Below the pieces are notes generated by a model, which did no database searches, was not told the origin of the DNA, and worked only from the letters and a program-made list of their open reading frames with translations. Position numbers and translations under genes: made by a program. 64,000 bases of DNA. Source: Mycolicibacterium arenosum (GTDB lineage: Bacteria; Actinomycetota; Actinomycetes; Mycobacteriales; Mycobacteriaceae). The DNA is taken from contig NZ_JANDBD010000002.1 of the NCBI RefSeq assembly GCF_024320865.1, positions 372,001 to 436,000 of the forward strand. The letters are read 5' to 3'. Positions 37,468-45,326 of this stretch are shown here, piece after piece (the stretch's first letter is position 1; each line of letters starts with the position of its first letter).

Positions 37468-38154
37468 ATGTCATCGCCAAAGCACGACCTCGCGCTCCGC
37501 ATGGCGGAACTCGCGCGTTCGATCGCTCCGCCGATCGGCGTCGACGCGGTGCTGCACGACGTCAGCAAAACGGCGAAGGAGCTGATTCCGGGGGTCGACG
37601 AGGCGGGGATCCTGCTGGTCGGCAGGAACAACACCCACGAGACGCTCGGACCCACCTCCTCCTTGATGAATCAACTCGATGAGCTGCAGATGAAGTATCA
37701 CGAGGGGCCGTGCCTCGAGGCGGCGCTCGACGAGGTCGTCATCCGCACGGACGACTTCCGTGACGAACCGCGCTTTCCCAACTACGCGCCGGAGGTCGTC
37801 AAGTTGGGCGTGCTGAGCGCGCTGTCCTTCAAGCTCTACACCGCCGATCGCACGGCGGGCGCTCTGAACCTGTTCGGGTTCCAGCCGAACCTGTGGGATT
37901 CCGAAGCGGAGACCATCGGCATGGTGCTCGCCGCACACGCCGCTGCGGCGATACTGGCCAGCCGCGAGGGCGAGCAGCTGCAGTCGGCGCTGTCGACGCG
38001 CGACCGGATCGGCCAGGCGAAGGGCATCATCATGGAGCGATTCAAGATCGACGACGTGCGTGCCTTCGGGATGCTTCGTCAGCTGTCGCAGGACACCAAC
38101 ACGAAGCTCATCGAGGTCGCCCAGCGCGTCATCGACACTCGCGGCGACCAGTAG
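37468..38154 (+). CDS. GAF-ANTAR regulator 1
   Basis: 228 residues from ATG 37468 (preceded by GGGGGA); an upstream GTG-type frame is less likely. The GAF domain (about 20-165) contains YHEGPCLEAALDEVVIRTDD, which is common to ANTAR-linked GAF domains. The ANTAR domain (about 170-226) is ALSTRDRIGQAKGIIMERFK followed by RAFGMLRQLSQDTNTKLIEV. ANTAR domains bind dual-hairpin RNA elements and prevent premature termination. Its RNA target and GAF ligand are unknown. It begins an island of ANTAR proteins that runs to 45005. Confidence 0.92.
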   Translation: MSSPKHDLALRMAELARSIAPPIGVDAVLHDVSKTAKELIPGVDEAGILLVGRNNTHETLGPTSSLMNQLDELQMKYHEGPCLEAALDEVVIRTDDFRDEPRFPNYAPEVVKLGVLSALSFKLYTADRTAGALNLFGFQPNLWDSEAETIGMVLAAHAAAAILASREGEQLQSALSTRDRIGQAKGIIMERFKIDDVRAFGMLRQLSQDTNTKLIEVAQRVIDTRGDQ

Positions 38155-38316
38155 CGACGGTTTCCCGCGGTCCTGCGCGGGCATGCCAACCGGATGAGCG
38201 TGATGCCGATGTCCTGCAGGTTCGAAGATTGTTCGTCCGAGCTGTTTATCGAGGGCACGGTTCGGGAATCAACCTCCCGCCGCGGGCAGTGCCCGCCGCC
38301 CGAACTTCGTTTCCCG

Positions 38317-38351
38317 ATTCGGCCCGTCGTGATACATCCGGCGGGCCGAAT
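38317..38351. repeat. 10-bp perfect inverted repeat before the YbdK-type gene
   Basis: ATTCGGCCCG (38317-38326) and CGGGCCGAAT (38342-38351) are separated by 15 bases and end 2 bases before the -10 box TAGTTT (38353-38358). The position suggests an operator; being upstream of the predicted start site it cannot be an mRNA leader hairpin for that gene. Confidence 0.5.
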
Positions 38352-38352
38352 C

Positions 38353-38358
38353 TAGTTT
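38353..38358 (+). promoter_or_regulatory. -10 box (TAGTTT), leaderless
   Basis: TAGTTT ends 6 bases before the GTG at 38365. Confidence 0.45.
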
Positions 38359-38364
38359 CCGGCC

Positions 38365-39432
38365 GTGTCCGATCACCCGACGTTCGGCGTCGAAGAGGAA
38401 CTCCTACTCGTCGAGCACGGCAGCGGAGCGCCCGTACCGCGTAATCGCGAGGTGGCCGATCGCGCGGGCCGTGCCGGCGTGGAGTTGGATCTCGAGCTCA
38501 CCAGTTGCCAGGTCGAGACGACGACGAGCGTGCAGTCGTCGACCGAGGAACTCCGCACCGAGCTCGCACGGCTGCGTCGGGTGACCGCCGATGCGGCCGA
38601 CGGGATCGGTGCCCGCCTGCTCGCGGTCGGACTCCCGCCGGTCGTGCCGCACGAGTTCCCCATCACCGATACCCCGCGCTACCACCGGATCGCCGAGCGG
38701 TTCGGGTTCATCGCGCACGAGCAGGGCATCAGCGGGTGTCACGTGCACGTGGCGGTTCCGGACCGCGCGACCGGCATCCGGGTGAGCAACCGGTTGCGGC
38801 CGGCGCTGCCGATTCTGCTTGCGCTCACTGCGAATTCCGCGATCTATCGCAGCGCCGACACCGGCCACGCCAGCTGGCGCGGTGTGCTCTGGGCGCGCTG
38901 GCCCAGCGCCGGGCCTCCACCGCACTTCGAGTCCGAGGACGACTACGACGCGATGGTCGCGATGATGCAGGACGTCGGCGCGATGCTCGACGAGGGGCAG
39001 GTCTACTGGGACGTCCGTCCGTCGGCCGACTATCCCACCGTCGAGGTGCGGGTCTCCGACGTGCCCGCCACCGTCGACGAGACCGTCGTGTACGCGGCCC
39101 TGGTGCGGGCGCTCGTGATGACCGCTCTCGATGACGAGCGGACGGGGCGGCCGGGCGATCGGCCGAGCACGCACGCACTGCGCGCCGCGTGCTGGGTCGC
39201 CGCCCGCGAGGGGGTGACCGGCGAGAGGATGCCTCGGTTGCTCGACGGGCTGGTCGAGCGGGTGCGTCCCGCGTTGACCGCGACAGACGACTACGAGCTG
39301 GTGCGGGGCGGTGTCGACAGGGTGCTCGCCGACGGCAACGGCGCCGTCCGCCAGCGGGCGGCGTGGCAGCGTCGTCACGACGTGTCCGACGTGGTGGAGG
39401 AGGCCGCGAGCGCCACGGTGGCCGGGTTGTAG
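38365..39432 (+). CDS. YbdK/GCS2-family carboxylate-amine ligase
   Basis: 355 residues. Features of the glutamate-cysteine ligase 2 family: FGVEEELLLVEHGSG at the N-terminus, DLELTSCQVETTT, SGCHVHVAVPD and YWDVRPSADYPTVEVRVSD. These enzymes form an amide bond between a carboxylate (often glutamate) and an amine using ATP. M. tuberculosis Rv0433 is of this group. Mycobacteria use mycothiol rather than glutathione, so the true substrate is probably not glutathione synthesis. Leaderless GTG start with the inverted repeat 38317-38351 upstream. Confidence 0.88.
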   Translation: MSDHPTFGVEEELLLVEHGSGAPVPRNREVADRAGRAGVELDLELTSCQVETTTSVQSSTEELRTELARLRRVTADAADGIGARLLAVGLPPVVPHEFPITDTPRYHRIAERFGFIAHEQGISGCHVHVAVPDRATGIRVSNRLRPALPILLALTANSAIYRSADTGHASWRGVLWARWPSAGPPPHFESEDDYDAMVAMMQDVGAMLDEGQVYWDVRPSADYPTVEVRVSDVPATVDETVVYAALVRALVMTALDDERTGRPGDRPSTHALRAACWVAAREGVTGERMPRLLDGLVERVRPALTATDDYELVRGGVDRVLADGNGAVRQRAAWQRRHDVSDVVEEAASATVAGL

Positions 39433-39481
39433 TTTTTCCGCGCGGTTCGCGGTGGCGCCTCTGCGCGGAGTGCGGAGGTAC

Positions 39482-39487
39482 TAGGGT
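39482..39487 (+). promoter_or_regulatory. -10 box (TAGGGT), leaderless
   Basis: TAGGGT ends 8 bases before the ATG at 39496. Confidence 0.4.
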
Positions 39488-39495
39488 CGGCTGTC

Positions 39496-39846
39496 ATGAG
39501 GTTGATCGCCATCTCCGCAGCGGTGATCGCGGCGGGTGCGGTGTGGATGCCGTCGGCGGATGCCGCGCCCGTGTTCGACGAGTTCGGCTACTCCACCTGC
39601 ACTGCGACGACGGTGCCCGGACCCGATCAGAACCTCGACGTCGTGGTGACCGGATGCTGCGTCAACCACGGTGGCCTGACCGTGCCGACCAAATACGGGC
39701 TCGGTTGTGTCAAGCAGGTGGACAACCCGCCGCCCGATTACCGGCCGACGATCGTCATGCCGATGCGTGCGGACCCGAACACACCCGAAGAGTCGGCGCT
39801 GGAGGAACTCGAGAAGCTGCCGCCGTTGCCGCCGCCGCCCGGTTAG
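39496..39846 (+). CDS. Small secreted protein, Cys-containing with proline-rich tail
   Basis: 116 residues. A Sec signal peptide (about 1-23) ends in MPSADA before APVFDE. The mature part has four cysteines (YSTCTATTV, VTGCCVNHG, LGCVKQ) that could form two disulfides, followed by an acidic stretch and PPLPPPPG. The family is not recognised; it resembles many uncharacterised exported mycobacterial proteins. Its own leaderless-type promoter separates it from the YbdK-type ligase. Confidence 0.8.
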   Translation: MRLIAISAAVIAAGAVWMPSADAAPVFDEFGYSTCTATTVPGPDQNLDVVVTGCCVNHGGLTVPTKYGLGCVKQVDNPPPDYRPTIVMPMRADPNTPEESALEELEKLPPLPPPPG

Positions 39847-39859
39847 TACCCACCCCCGC

Positions 39860-39885
39860 GGTTTGATTCGCGAGCGCACGGGGAA
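39860..39885 (+). promoter_or_regulatory. Possible SigF-like promoter of the hydrolase-ANTAR gene
   Basis: GGTTT-N16-GGGAA differs by one base from the mycobacterial SigF pattern GGTTT-N15-17-GGGTA. It lies about 114 bases upstream of the ATG at 39999. Weak evidence; one mismatch in the -10 element. Confidence 0.25.
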
Positions 39886-39998
39886 CCACCATCAGGACTT
39901 CTACTTCGGACCGTGAGGGAATCTCAACCATTTGAGTCCGGACACACAGGTACCGCGGTGCGGGCGCCTCTTCGTCGCCCTGCACCAGGAGTTTCCTC

Positions 39999-41306
39999 AT
40001 GACCGCCACGCTTCACGCTGACGGCCTGCGGACTGAACCCGCATTCGATTGTTCGCTCGGCCGCCCCGCCGTGATCGAGGGACGTGCGCAACTCTCGGGC
40101 GGTGGCATCGCCTACACCTCGGCCGGAACGGGACCGGTCGTGGTGCTGATCCACGGATTGGGCGGCACCCGTCGGACGTGGCAGCACCTCATCCCCACGC
40201 TGGCGCACGCGCACACCGTCATCGCCCCGGATCTTCCCGGCCACGGCGAGTCCGACCCACCGGCCGGGGACTATTCGCTGGGAGCGCACGCCTGCGCCAT
40301 TCGGGATCTTCTGGTCTCGCTGGGGCATCGCAGCGCGACGATCGTCGGTCACAGCCTCGGTGGGGGCGTCGCGCTGCAGACCGCGTACCAGTTCCCCGAC
40401 CGCACCGAGCGGTTGATGCTCATCAGCAGCGGTGGTTTGGGCAGCGAGGTTGCCCCGATGCTGCGCGCCGCGACGCTGCCCGGTGCCGAAACCGTGGTCG
40501 CCGGGCTCTCGAGGATTCCCACCGCTGTGACGCGGCGCGTGCTGGCGATGGTGCCGCCGTTGGCGGCGTCGCCGGACGCCGACGCCCTGTCCGGGGTGCT
40601 GCGCGGCTTGGCCGGCTCGCAGCAGCGGCGAGCGTTCGTCCGCACCGCGCAGACCGTCATCGACTGGCGCGGGCAGACCGTATCGGCCGATCGCCAACTC
40701 GGTCTGCTGCGCGACGTCCCTGTCCTGGTCGCCTGGGGGACACGCGACACCACCATCCCACCGAGTCATCACCAGAGCTTCGCCGAGCGAGTGCCGCATG
40801 CGGTGATGGTCGAGATCGCCGGTGCGGGCCACTACCCCCATGAATCCGCTCCGGGTCAACTGCTGTGCGCGATGGACGATTTCCTTGCGGAGACGGCACC
40901 GTTTCAGTACTCGGAAGCGGGCTGGGCGGACCTGCTGACCGCGTCCCGTGACGACGGCACAGCGCCGTGCCGGCAGTCCTCGACGGTTCCGGATCTCAGC
41001 CAGCTCGCTGAGTCACTAGCCTCCCACCGGATCGTCGACATGGCGGTCGGAGCGTTGATGGGCCTGCGCGGATGCGCGGAGCACGAGGCGCTCGCCGAAC
41101 TCACTCAAGCCGGGCGCGAGACGGGATTGGGGCCGCACGGCATCGGTCAGGCCCTCGTGGAGTCGCTCGCCGATGACGGCGTGGAATCTCCGGATAGCAT
41201 CGTCGCGCGGCGGAGGTGGCACCATCTGCTGACCGCCCGCGGCAAACAGGATCCGAAGGATGTGGCGATTCGTTTCGGTGCTACCAACGGCGCGGTCAGG
41301 TGTTGA
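39999..41306 (+). CDS. Alpha/beta hydrolase fused to C-terminal ANTAR domain
   Basis: 435 residues with an AGGAG ribosome-binding site. The hydrolase domain (about 25-300) has the oxyanion segment VVLIHGLGGTRRTW, nucleophile Ser119 in VGHSLGGG, Asp250 in AWGTRDTTIPPSH and His278 in GAGHYPHES: a complete triad. After a linker, residues about 335-391 match ANTAR: SLASHRIVDMAVGALMGLRG then EALAELTQAGRETGLGPHGI. ANTAR domains usually sit behind GAF or receiver domains, so a catalytic hydrolase as the partner is unusual. It may sense or destroy a small ester ligand and pass that state to RNA-level control (inference). Four GAF-ANTAR genes lie within 8 kb. Confidence 0.85.
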   Translation: MTATLHADGLRTEPAFDCSLGRPAVIEGRAQLSGGGIAYTSAGTGPVVVLIHGLGGTRRTWQHLIPTLAHAHTVIAPDLPGHGESDPPAGDYSLGAHACAIRDLLVSLGHRSATIVGHSLGGGVALQTAYQFPDRTERLMLISSGGLGSEVAPMLRAATLPGAETVVAGLSRIPTAVTRRVLAMVPPLAASPDADALSGVLRGLAGSQQRRAFVRTAQTVIDWRGQTVSADRQLGLLRDVPVLVAWGTRDTTIPPSHHQSFAERVPHAVMVEIAGAGHYPHESAPGQLLCAMDDFLAETAPFQYSEAGWADLLTASRDDGTAPCRQSSTVPDLSQLAESLASHRIVDMAVGALMGLRGCAEHEALAELTQAGRETGLGPHGIGQALVESLADDGVESPDSIVARRRWHHLLTARGKQDPKDVAIRFGATNGAVRC

Positions 41307-41572
41307 TCGGATAGCCGTTGAGGGACGAATACGTCTGTGTGGCCGATTTTTTCGTGAAATTCTGCGCATTCTCGAGTCGGACCTCAGACGCACCTGACGC
41401 GTTGGCGGCTTCTCGCAGGTGAAGTCCAGCGGATCAGCGGCGCAGCGGGTATCGTCAGCATCGTTGAGACCTTCAGCCAATCCGGAAACGAGGTCGGCCG
41501 CATGCAGCGGCATTCTCGTTGAGCAGACGCTCGTGCCGGACACCGGTGACGCCCGCACCTCCGTGGATCACC

Positions 41573-41872
41573 ATGAACGCCCCTCCCGCGCAACTCTCCG
41601 TGGCGCGCCGATCGTCGATTTTCACCCTGGGTTCGGCCCTGCGCTGGCTAGGCCACGAGTGCGTGGAACCGCATTGCTCGGAGCCTTTCGACGACATGGC
41701 CGCGTCGATCTGGTTTCTGCGACGCGGTGCCGAGTTCGGAGCGCCGCCCGACACGCTGATACTCGTCGACACTCGTTCGGCGAGCTTCTCCTCGGCCGGA
41801 GTGCGCCGGGTTCTGTACCAGGTCAACTGCTGCACGCTCGATGAGGCGATCGTCGTGTGCCGGGGATGGTGA
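41573..41872 (+). CDS. Hypothetical small protein coupled to Crp paralogue
   Basis: 99 residues from ATG 41573, with codon use like neighbours (mostly G or C at third positions). It contains SALRWLGHECVEPHCSEPFD and WFLRRGAEFGAPPDTLILVD, with a Cys pair near the end (QVNCCTLDEA). No family recognised. The stop overlaps the proposed Crp start (TGATG at 41870-41874), suggesting co-translation. A competing frame on the same strand was judged less protein-like. Confidence 0.5.
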   Translation: MNAPPAQLSVARRSSIFTLGSALRWLGHECVEPHCSEPFDDMAASIWFLRRGAEFGAPPDTLILVDTRSASFSSAGVRRVLYQVNCCTLDEAIVVCRGW

Positions 41873-42711
41873 TGCAGACGCGGATTCGCCACCGCGGTAT
41901 CGAAACCTCCCGTGCTGCCGGGTATCCCCGAGTGCCGCTACTGCCTACGCCGCTCACCCGAGTGGTGGCGTCGGCGGAGATCTTCAAATCCACGAATCCT
42001 CAAGCGGTGGCTGTCCTTCCGAATCAGCTGGAGTCGGTTACCTTCGCCAGTCGTCAAACCGTGTTCGCAGAAGGGGATTCGGGTGATCGGCTCTACGTGA
42101 TCGCCTCCGGCATGGTCAAGATGTGCTGTCTCACGTCCGAGGGCCGCGACCACCTGCTCGCGGTGCTGGGTCCGTCGGACATGTTCGGTGAGCTCTCCGT
42201 CTTCGATCCCGGTCCGCGGATGTCAACGGCGACGGCGTTGACCGCCGTGACCGCGGTCGCGCTGGATCGTGCCGCATTCCGGGGATGGATGGCGGAACGT
42301 CCCGAGGTCGCCGAGCGGTTGCTGCAGGCGCTCGCCCGGCGCGCGCGGCGTGGCGACGACGAACTGGCCGATCTGGCGCTTCCCGACGCCGCGGGGAGGG
42401 TGGCTCGGCAACTGCTCGAAATGGCGCACCGATTCGGCGTTCGTGACGGCGAAACAATCCATGTCACACACCATTTGACGCAGGAGGAGATCGCGCAGCT
42501 GGTCGGATCCACCCGTGAGACGGTCAACAAGATACTGGTGGACTTCTCCCGCCGCCGATGGATCCGTGCGGACCGGAAGAGTGTGATCATCATCGATGGC
42601 CCACGGCTGGCCCGCCGAGCAGGGCTGAGGACCGATCAGCATGCAGGTACTGCCACGGCCTCCAATAGGGCATGGTGGAGCCATGACGCCTTCATCGCAG
42701 TCCGGCAGTAG
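41872..42711 (+). CDS. Crp/Fnr-family regulator (Crp paralogue)
   Basis: 279 residues if translation starts at the coupled ATG 41872; GTG 41965 would give a length closer to the 224-residue mycobacterial Crp (Rv3676). The cyclic-nucleotide domain (about 40-150) includes TVFAEGDSGDRLYVIASGMV and GPSDMFGELSVFDPGPRMST, nearly identical to Crp. The DNA-binding helix is LTQEEIAQLVGSTRETVNKI, preserving the recognition-helix residues of Crp, so it could read TGTGAN6TCACA sites like the one at 33593. About 40 extra C-terminal residues are present. It sits inside the ANTAR island. Confidence 0.9.
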   Translation: MQTRIRHRGIETSRAAGYPRVPLLPTPLTRVVASAEIFKSTNPQAVAVLPNQLESVTFASRQTVFAEGDSGDRLYVIASGMVKMCCLTSEGRDHLLAVLGPSDMFGELSVFDPGPRMSTATALTAVTAVALDRAAFRGWMAERPEVAERLLQALARRARRGDDELADLALPDAAGRVARQLLEMAHRFGVRDGETIHVTHHLTQEEIAQLVGSTRETVNKILVDFSRRRWIRADRKSVIIIDGPRLARRAGLRTDQHAGTATASNRAWWSHDAFIAVRQ

Positions 42712-42726
42712 TTCGGCGTCGTTGCG

Positions 42727-43434
42727 GTGACCGCGCTGGAAGACCTGCAGGCGGCCGTCGGCGGCGAACGGGGCGCCAGTGCCGCCGACCGGCTGTGCGA
42801 GGCCTGTGTGACCCTGTGTGGCGTCGACGGTGCAGCGATCTCGGTGGTATTCGACGGCACCAACACCGGCACTCTGGGCGCCAGCGGATCCGCGGCTCGC
42901 GCCATGGACGAGTTGCAGTTCACCTTGGGTGAGGGTCCGTGTCTGGATTCCGTGGCACATCACAGCCCGATCCTGGTGGTCGACCTTGCGGGAACCGACC
43001 ACACCCTCTGGCCTGCTTACAGCTCTGCGCTGCTGGCCATGGACATACGCGGAGTCTTCGCGCTGCCGGTCCTGGTTGCCGGGGAGTACCTGGGTGCCCT
43101 GGATCTCTTCCGGGCGGCACCCGGCCAACTCGGCGGTGCGGAACTCTCCGGCGCACTGGTCGCCGCCGAGTACGCCGAGATCGCGTTCCTCGATCTGCTG
43201 GGCGATGAGATGCAGGACGCGATGACCGATCCCGAGAGCGACGCCTGGGCTGAGCTGAACGCGCTGTCGCGCGCGGAGGTCAGCCAGGCCACCGGAATGC
43301 TCGTCGCACAACTCAACGTCGATCCCGCCGTGGCCCTCGTCCGGCTTCGGGCCCACGCGTACGCCACGGGGCGTAGCGCCACCGACGTCGCCCGCGACAT
43401 CCTCGACCGCCGACTACGCCTGGAGCCCAACTGA
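42727..43434 (+). CDS. GAF-ANTAR regulator 2
   Basis: 235 residues, GTG start. The GAF domain (about 20-160) contains FTLGEGPCLDSVAHHSPILV. The ANTAR domain (about 170-230) is ALSRAEVSQATGMLVAQLNV then ALVRLRAHAYATGRSATDVA. The gene ends in TGATG with regulator 3, so the two are made together. It starts 15 bases after the Crp paralogue stop, which suggests one operon from 41573 to 44189. Signal and RNA targets unknown. Confidence 0.9.
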   Translation: MTALEDLQAAVGGERGASAADRLCEACVTLCGVDGAAISVVFDGTNTGTLGASGSAARAMDELQFTLGEGPCLDSVAHHSPILVVDLAGTDHTLWPAYSSALLAMDIRGVFALPVLVAGEYLGALDLFRAAPGQLGGAELSGALVAAEYAEIAFLDLLGDEMQDAMTDPESDAWAELNALSRAEVSQATGMLVAQLNVDPAVALVRLRAHAYATGRSATDVARDILDRRLRLEPN

Positions 43435-44189
43435 TGGCCGACACCGCACGGGAAACCCTCGTACTCGAAGCAGTGGTCTCACTCGTCGACACCCTGCTGG
43501 CCGACTTCGACGTCGTCGAACTGCTCACCGAACTCACCGAGCACTGCGTCCATCTGCTCGACGTCGCGACCGCGGGCCTACTGCTGGCCGATTCCCGCAG
43601 CCAGCTGCATCTGATGGCCGCAACCTCCGAGGCCACCCGCGATCTGGAGCTGTTCCAACTGCAGTCCGATCAAGGTCCCTGCCTGGACTGCTACTCCACC
43701 GGCCAGCCCGTCTCGGTGGCCGACGTCCAGACGGAGGCCGCGCGTTGGCCGCGGTTCGCCGCCGCCGCTACCGAGGCCGGGTTCGTCTCGGTACACGCCG
43801 TGCCGATGCGGGCCGCGGGCAACGTCCTCGGCGCGCTCAATCTCTTCGGAATGCAATCGGGCGATCTGGACGTCGCCGACCAGTTGCTCGCCCAAACCCT
43901 CGCCCACATCGCGTGTGTCGCGATCCTGCGCAGTCACGACCCGATCCCCGAAACCCTGCAACTGCGCTTGCACGCGGCGCTCAGCGATCGACTCGTGGTC
44001 GAACAGGCGAAGGGATTCCTGCGCGAACGTCTCGACGTGTCCGTCGAGGACGCCTTCGTTCTCCTGCGCCGCTACGCACGGGCCCACGACGTGCACATGA
44101 CGATCGTCGCCAGACGCCTGCTCTCCGAACCCGAGTCCCGTCAGGCGATTCTGGATGCGATGAGTCATGTGGCGTCCGGACCGAACTGA
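43434..44189 (+). CDS. GAF-ANTAR regulator 3
   Basis: 251 residues; the ATG overlaps the preceding stop. The GAF domain (about 15-165) contains SDQGPCLDCYSTGQPVSVAD and the ANTAR domain (about 175-235) is ALSDRLVVEQAKGFLRERLD then AFVLLRRYARAHDVHMTIVA. It differs enough from regulator 2 to be an old duplication. Pairing with regulator 2 suggests a heterodimer or a shared signal (inference). Confidence 0.9.
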   Translation: MADTARETLVLEAVVSLVDTLLADFDVVELLTELTEHCVHLLDVATAGLLLADSRSQLHLMAATSEATRDLELFQLQSDQGPCLDCYSTGQPVSVADVQTEAARWPRFAAAATEAGFVSVHAVPMRAAGNVLGALNLFGMQSGDLDVADQLLAQTLAHIACVAILRSHDPIPETLQLRLHAALSDRLVVEQAKGFLRERLDVSVEDAFVLLRRYARAHDVHMTIVARRLLSEPESRQAILDAMSHVASGPN

Positions 44190-44222
44190 GCACCGCCACG
44201 TCGCCGCTCGGCGCTCGGTGGT

Positions 44223-45005
44223 TCAGGAGAGCCGCTGTCGAGCCTCGGCCCGTCGTACCGCATCGCCGACGATCCGTTCGGCGATGACCGCCAACTTCAC
44301 GTTCTCGTGCTGACTGATCTGCCTCAGACGCTCGAACGCCTCGTCTGCGGATCCGCCAGCTCGCCCGCGGAGGATGCCTATCGCCTGATCGATCACCGTT
44401 CTGCTCCGCAGGGCGCGCTGCAGTTGCTCCGCGCGTTCGCGCGCCTCGATCAGAAGCTGGGTGTTGAACACCGACACCGCCGCCGGAGCGGCGAACTGCG
44501 AGCCCAATCGCAGGGCGTGCTCCCCGAAGGAGTCGCGCGCACGGGCGTAGCAGTTGATCGAGCCAACGACCTGATCACCGATGAGCAACGGCAGGGACAA
44601 CGCCGACTCGACTCCCAGCGCGGCGACTCGGCCGCCGAAACGGAGCCACCGGGAGTCGGTGCCCAGAGCCCCACTCACCACCGCTTGGCGGGTCTGCATG
44701 GCCGTGATGCAGGGCCCGTCGTTGAGCGTCTCGTACTGCAGAATGTCGATTTCGCGAACGAAGGGGTCCGTCACCTCCCACGCCCGAATGCGCAGCATCC
44801 CGTCGGTGACGTGGAGCACGGTAACGCCCAGCCCGTCGACACCGGGTATCGCCTGCTCCGCGAAACCTGCAACGGCGGTGAGCATTTCGCGGACACTCAG
44901 GGCGTTCGCAACCAGGCCCGCCAGGCCCGCCAGGCCGGTCAGGCCGTCGCGCAGATCGTCCTCGTCGGACGCGATCTGCTCGGCGGTGACGTCGAACTCG
45001 GTCAT
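44223..45005 (-). CDS. GAF-ANTAR regulator 4
   Basis: 260 residues from ATG 45005, chosen for its AGGAG ribosome-binding site; the longer frame is spurious. The GAF domain (about 25-180) contains LNDGPCITAMQTRQAVVSGA, with INCYARARDSFGEH typical of this GAF subgroup. The ANTAR domain (about 190-250) is ALRSRTVIDQAIGILRGRAG then AFERLRQISQHENVKLAVIA, the closest to consensus of the set. It is convergent with regulator 3 and has its own promoter region of more than 200 bases. Confidence 0.92.
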   Translation of the reverse strand: MTEFDVTAEQIASDEDDLRDGLTGLAGLAGLVANALSVREMLTAVAGFAEQAIPGVDGLGVTVLHVTDGMLRIRAWEVTDPFVREIDILQYETLNDGPCITAMQTRQAVVSGALGTDSRWLRFGGRVAALGVESALSLPLLIGDQVVGSINCYARARDSFGEHALRLGSQFAAPAAVSVFNTQLLIEARERAEQLQRALRSRTVIDQAIGILRGRAGGSADEAFERLRQISQHENVKLAVIAERIVGDAVRRAEARQRLS

Positions 45006-45237
45006 GGGCACAACTCCTGAAGGCTTGCTCGGCTCGTCTGTCCACTGCGTCGCGTCACCATCGCGTGGCCACTCGTGGAAGTGTGCCCGGTTTCGACATT
45101 CTCGAAGCCGTTTCACCTGCTGCTCGGTGCGCGGCGACCGTGCGGCTGCCCGTCATGGGGCATCGAGTTGACGCTTTTCTCCGGCGTCACTCGGCCGATG
45201 TGTACAACAACCGTGCAGTCGGCGATATCCAGCAAAG

Positions 45238-45310
45238 TGCCCCCGGCATGATTCGAACATGCGACACCGGCTTTAGGAGAGCCGTGCTCTATCCCCTGAG
45301 CTACGGGGGC
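45238..45310 (-). tRNA. tRNA-Arg (anticodon CCT)
   Basis: The minus strand folds as a 73-base cloverleaf. The acceptor arms are GCCCCCG and CGGGGGC, the anticodon stem CGGCT/AGCCG encloses CTCCTAA with anticodon CCT (reads AGG), and the T arm contains GTTCGAATC. The CCA end is not encoded. It reads the rare AGG arginine codon. Such tRNA genes are common integration targets, but no integrase is seen nearby. Confidence 0.95.
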
Positions 45311-45326
45311 GGGGACCGGCAGGAGT

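Noticed and set aside
41419..41844. 141-residue frame overlapping the small protein before the Crp paralogue
   Set aside because: Composition is rich in Arg, Gly and Ser with no coupling to the next gene. The alternative frame has normal codon use and TGATG coupling.
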